A stretch of 32,228 nt of DNA, taken from Armatimonadota bacterium (GTDB lineage: Bacteria > Armatimonadota > Hebobacteria > CAIYQO01). Both the position numbers and the translations under genes were made by a program. Every line of letters begins with the position of its first letter. Position 1 is the stretch's first letter. The DNA lies in NCBI GenBank assembly GCA_029553475.1, contig JAKPKV010000139.1:1-32228 (forward strand). Direction: 5' to 3'. Positions 30,120-32,228 of the stretch are shown piece by piece. The notes beneath the pieces are model-generated. The model ran no database searches. It worked only from the letters and a program-made list of their open reading frames with translations, and was not told the origin of the DNA.

Positions 30120-30742
30120 CCGATGGCCAGATCGCGCAGCACGGCCAGCGTTTCGCGCGCCGTCCACTGCACGCGCAACGGCCATTCCCGGTTGCGCCGA
30201 CACGCCCGCGCCGGGCTGGGATACGCGGTGATGCCTGCCTGCCGCAGGTTGCGCTGCCCGCGCCAGAGGTGGTATGGGTCGCTGACGACGATGGCCGTCG
30301 TCCAGCCCTGCTCGCGGCAGATATCCGCCGCGAAGCGCGCGTTCTCCCGCGTGCTGGTCGAGGCGGTTTCCAGGGAGGTGGCGCGCGCCGGCACGCCCAG
30401 GTTGATCGCCAGCTCGCGCGCCGCGACGGATTCGGGCCGCGGCTCATCCGCGCCCTGCCCGCCGGTGAAGAGCAGCGCCGGCGCGAACCCGCGCCGATAG
30501 AGCGTGACGGCGTGCCGCACGCGCGCCTGTAAGCTATCCCCGGGCTGGCCGTCAGGCGACAGGCGCGCCCCCAGGACGATGATGACCTGCGCGGGCCGCG
30601 CGCGCTCCCGCTGCCCGTAGGCATCGAGAAAGCCGCCCAAGCCGAGGACGGCGAGGACGGCGCACGCGGCAAGGAGACCGACGACGCGGAGCAGGCGGCG
30701 CGTGCGTGGGGGGAGAGGGGATGCCATCGGGCTGTCATCCAT
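30113..30742 (-). CDS. DUF218 (YdcF/SanA/ElyC-like) membrane protein
   Basis: Predicted inner-membrane protein with one N-terminal helix (LLRVVGLLAACAVLAVLGLGGF) and a periplasmic DUF218 domain: VIIVLGARL, LFTGGQGADEPRPESVAA, ASTSTRENARF and VVSDPYHLWRG. Relatives (SanA, ElyC, YdcF) act in envelope integrity and undecaprenyl-carrier use. The start at ATG 30742 is chosen because GAGG lies 7 nt upstream; the longer frame would translate through the tRNA-Leu gene. It lies 60 nt downstream of that tRNA on the same strand with a hairpin between, so some read-through transcription is possible. Confidence 0.88.
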   Translation of the reverse strand: MDDSPMASPLPPRTRRLLRVVGLLAACAVLAVLGLGGFLDAYGQRERARPAQVIIVLGARLSPDGQPGDSLQARVRHAVTLYRRGFAPALLFTGGQGADEPRPESVAARELAINLGVPARATSLETASTSTRENARFAADICREQGWTTAIVVSDPYHLWRGQRNLRQAGITAYPSPARACRRNREWPLRVQWTARETLAVLRDLAIGH

Positions 30743-30762
30743 GCCGGGACCTCGAACAAACA

Positions 30763-30796
30763 CGGAGCGCGCCCCGCACACTCGGAACGCGCTCCG
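30763..30796 (-). terminator. hairpin between tRNA-Leu and the DUF218 gene
   Basis: CGGAGCGCG (30763-30771) pairs with CGCGCTCCG (30788-30796), loop 16 nt. On the minus strand it is followed by TGTTTGTT, a weak T-rich tail, so it may end the tRNA transcript or act as a leaky attenuator for the downstream gene. Confidence 0.5.
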
Positions 30797-30802
30797 CGAA
30801 AA

Positions 30803-30888
30803 TGGTGCCGAAGAGAGGAGTCGAACCTCCACACCCGTACGGGTACTTGGTCCTGAACCAAGCGCGTCTGCCATTCCGCCACTTCGGC
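30803..30888 (-). tRNA. tRNA-Leu(CAG)
   Basis: 86-nt tRNA with encoded CCA. Acceptor stem GCCGAAG pairs with CTTCGGC; D-arm GCGGAATGGCAGACGC; anticodon stem CTTGG/CCAAG with loop TTCAGGA (anticodon CAG, plus-strand 30853-30855); long variable arm (TACCCGTACGGGT) typical of class II tRNAs; T-arm with GGTTCGACTCC. The long variable arm and CAG anticodon identify leucine. Confidence 0.97.
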
Positions 30889-30899
30889 CGGCGAGGGTA

Positions 30900-30928
30900 A
30901 TCATACGAAAAACCTCACCCGCTGTCAA
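30900..30928 (-). promoter_or_regulatory. strong promoter for tRNA-Leu
   Basis: Minus strand TTGACA (complement of 30923-30928), 17 bp, TATGAT (complement of 30900-30905), ending 11 nt before the mature tRNA 5' end. Confidence 0.85.
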
Positions 30929-30991
30929 GGGGATTTGGCCGGGAAACGGGAAATTCCGCCTGATTTGCGGCGAGCAGGCGTATATATGGCG

Positions 30992-31054
30992 TATAATAAC
31001 GGTGGGCGCGGCATAGCGGATGCTATTTCCTCGCCGGCGGAAAACCCGTACAAT
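30992..31054 (+). promoter_or_regulatory. candidate -10 boxes upstream of tatA
   Basis: TATAAT (30992-30997) and TACAAT (31049-31054) lie 130 and 73 nt before ATG 31127. The -35 elements are weak (TTTCCT for the second), so the assignment is tentative. Nothing else is visible in the 31055-31126 leader. Confidence 0.4.
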
Positions 31055-31126
31055 GGTGGGAACGCGGCCATGCCGCGGCGCGGTACCTGTTGTCGTGTGT
31101 GAAGCGGCGGTAAGGCGGTCAAGTCT

Positions 31127-31318
31127 ATGCTACCACATGGTTGGGAATGGGTGATCATCATCATCGCGGCCTTCTTGCTCTTCGGGCCGAAGAAGCTGCC
31201 GGAGCTGGCGAAATCGGTTGGCCAGGCCATCCGCGAATTCAAGAAGAATCTCTCACAGACCGGCGACGAGGATGACGCCGGCAAGCCCGCGAGTGACGCG
31301 CCGCGCGAAGCCCAATAA
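31127..31318 (+). CDS. tatA: Sec-independent (Tat) translocase subunit TatA/E
   Basis: 63-aa component of the twin-arginine translocation pore. It has the canonical layout: N-terminal membrane helix (WVIIIIAAFLLF), the FGPKKLPELAKSVG hinge and amphipathic helix (about 19-40), then a short charged tail. An AAGGCGG sequence lies upstream of the ATG. TatC is not in the window. It is followed after 27 nt by the DUF2993 gene, possibly co-transcribed. Confidence 0.94.
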   Translation: MLPHGWEWVIIIIAAFLLFGPKKLPELAKSVGQAIREFKKNLSQTGDEDDAGKPASDAPREAQ

Positions 31319-31345
31319 CACGCGTCGGGAGGAGAGGCGCTCGTC

Positions 31346-32086
31346 ATGAAACGTTTGCTGGTCTTTCTGCTGGTCCTCGGCGTCGCCGTCGCCGGGCTCT
31401 ACGTCTGGTGGCAGCGCAACGCCCGCCAGGTGATTACCCGCACCGTGCGCGAACGCGCCGCGGCCTTCGTGCTCAACCCGGATCATCTGACGGTGGAGAA
31501 CGCGCCGGTGCAGATGATCGGGCTGCGCGAAGCCCGCGTACCGAAGCTGGTCATCGCCGGGAATGAGCTGCAATTACGGGACGGTCCCACCCTCGCCGCC
31601 GCGAAGCTGGTGGTGTACGATCTCGACGTCTCCGGGCCGCCCTTCAATTTCTCCCGGCTCAACGCGGGCAATTTCACCGTGACCGTCACCGATACCGCCG
31701 TCACGGATTTCCTGCGCAAGCGCGGGGTGAACATCGCCTCCGTGGTGCGCATTCCCCTGGATACGCTGTCCGTCACCTTCCCGCCGTCCGGCGATGTCCG
31801 CCTGCGCGGGGTGGTCAGGCTGCCCATCGGCAAAGAGGTCGCCCTGACCGCCACCGGCGCGCTCGTGCCCGCCGCCACGCCCGGCAAGGTGGATTTCATG
31901 GTGAAGCAGGTGAACGTGCCGCTGGTGGGCAAACAGGTGGCCGCGGCACTCGAAAAACTGAATCCGATAGTGGATTTAACGGAGTGGCCCGTGGTCTGCA
32001 CCGTGCGTACCATCACCAGCGGCAAAGGCACGGTCACCTTCACCGGCGCGATCACCGGCATCCGCACCAGGTCATTGATCCCGTAA
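31346..32086 (+). CDS. DUF2993 (LmeA-like) family protein
   Basis: 246-aa protein with an N-terminal membrane helix or signal sequence (LLVFLLVLGVAVAGLYVW) and a lipid-binding-type beta-rich domain of the DUF2993 family: VENAPVQMIGLREARVPKLVIAGNELQLRDGP, then AGNFTVTVTDTAVTDFLRKRG, VTFPPSGDVRLRGVVRL, and a C-terminal KGTVTFTGAITGI. Relatives include mycobacterial LmeA, which acts on cell-envelope lipoglycans. GGGAGGAGAGG precedes the ATG. The specific role is unknown here; the location beside tatA suggests an envelope function. Confidence 0.8.
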   Translation: MKRLLVFLLVLGVAVAGLYVWWQRNARQVITRTVRERAAAFVLNPDHLTVENAPVQMIGLREARVPKLVIAGNELQLRDGPTLAAAKLVVYDLDVSGPPFNFSRLNAGNFTVTVTDTAVTDFLRKRGVNIASVVRIPLDTLSVTFPPSGDVRLRGVVRLPIGKEVALTATGALVPAATPGKVDFMVKQVNVPLVGKQVAAALEKLNPIVDLTEWPVVCTVRTITSGKGTVTFTGAITGIRTRSLIP

Positions 32087-32130
32087 GAGCCTGTTGACGA
32101 AGAGGTGTGTGTCAGATCGCGCCGAGATCG

Positions 32131-32150
32131 TCGTGTCAGGCGCGACACGA
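32131..32150 (+). terminator. hairpin downstream of the DUF2993 gene
   Basis: TCGTGTC (32131-32137) pairs with GACACGA (32144-32150), followed by TTTGT. It is 45 bp after the stop codon. The rest of the window to 32228 shows no gene start that I can support. Confidence 0.35.
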
Positions 32151-32228
32151 TTTGTCGGCAGTATCCCGGCCCGATACGGCGCACAATCGTGCCACAGCCT
32201 GGCGCGATGAGAGCAAGCGAGGTGGCGA

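Noticed and set aside
30743-30928. N-terminal extension of the DUF218 protein
   Set aside because: These codons are the tRNA-Leu gene and its flanks; the GMADALGSGPSTRT stretch is a typical translated tRNA.

Overview
This is a 32.2-kb stretch of high-GC bacterial chromosome carrying about 30 protein genes and one tRNA gene. I see no phage, plasmid, transposase or CRISPR locus. An LPS-export cluster (lptC-lptA-lptB), a TatA component, an L,D-transpeptidase, a PBP4-type peptidase and several lipoproteins or exported proteins point to a diderm bacterium. The gene mix (RAD55/KaiC-like ATPase beside a MerR regulator, copper-amine-oxidase-type C-terminal domain on the L,D-transpeptidase, orphan URO-D protein, DUF2993 protein) and several families of palindromic intergenic repeats resemble Armatimonadota or a related lineage. 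That placement is an inference and needs a marker-gene tree.

Layout. 1-2742 (+): the 3' part of an M48 metalloprotease lipoprotein, then lptC-lptA-lptB. 2749-4639 (-): a secreted repeat protein and a TPR/zinc-ribbon membrane protein, each behind a near-consensus promoter. 4660-4900: an intergenic region with a candidate structured small RNA (pseudoknot plus terminator). 4901-8307 (-): L,D-transpeptidase, KaiC-like ATPase and MerR regulator. 8666-9571 (+): ribF. 9572-10340: a gene-free repeat island with a large inverted duplication. 10341-11498 (+): URO-D family protein. 11477-14188 (-): MoeB-rhodanese and leucyl aminopeptidase. 14310-14930 (+): TsaC/Sua5. 15002-16612 (-): tandem metallo-beta-lactamase protein. 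16735-17100: two adjacent palindromic elements. 17124-18973 (-): ECF sigma factor and DUF4349 anti-sigma factor. 19059-19164: a perfect 42-bp inverted repeat. 19180-20055 (-): DUF815 AAA+ ATPase. 20160-25906 (+): an exported YcdB-like protein, panC, panD, a ROK / Gfo-Idh-MocA / cupin operon, and queG. 25970-27095 (-): a predicted ssDNA-annealing-type protein and a small membrane protein. 27146-28165 (+): GHMP (heptose-type) kinase. 28168-28404 (-): a free-standing STN domain. 28698-30119 (+): dacB. 30113-30888 (-): DUF218 protein preceded by tRNA-Leu(CAG). 31127-32086 (+): tatA and a DUF2993 protein.

Functional links. Envelope work dominates: LPS transport (LptCAB), a heptose-type kinase that could feed LPS or S-layer glycan synthesis, peptidoglycan remodelling (L,D-transpeptidase, DacB), DUF218 and Tat export. 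A second theme is cofactor and tRNA metabolism: RibF (FMN/FAD), PanC/PanD (pantothenate), MoeB-rhodanese (sulfur carrier activation), TsaC (t6A) and QueG (queuosine).

Regulation is unusually readable. Many genes have TTGNNN-N17-TANNNT promoters. At panD, the heptose-kinase gene, queG and moeB the -10 box ends only 6-9 nt before the start codon, and lptC may do the same, so these mRNAs should be leaderless or nearly so. Four families of palindromic or low-complexity repeats sit strictly between genes. The best candidates for undescribed biology are the pseudoknotted RNA element at 4797-4887, the repeat families, and a possible three-way-junction RNA at 26702-26767.
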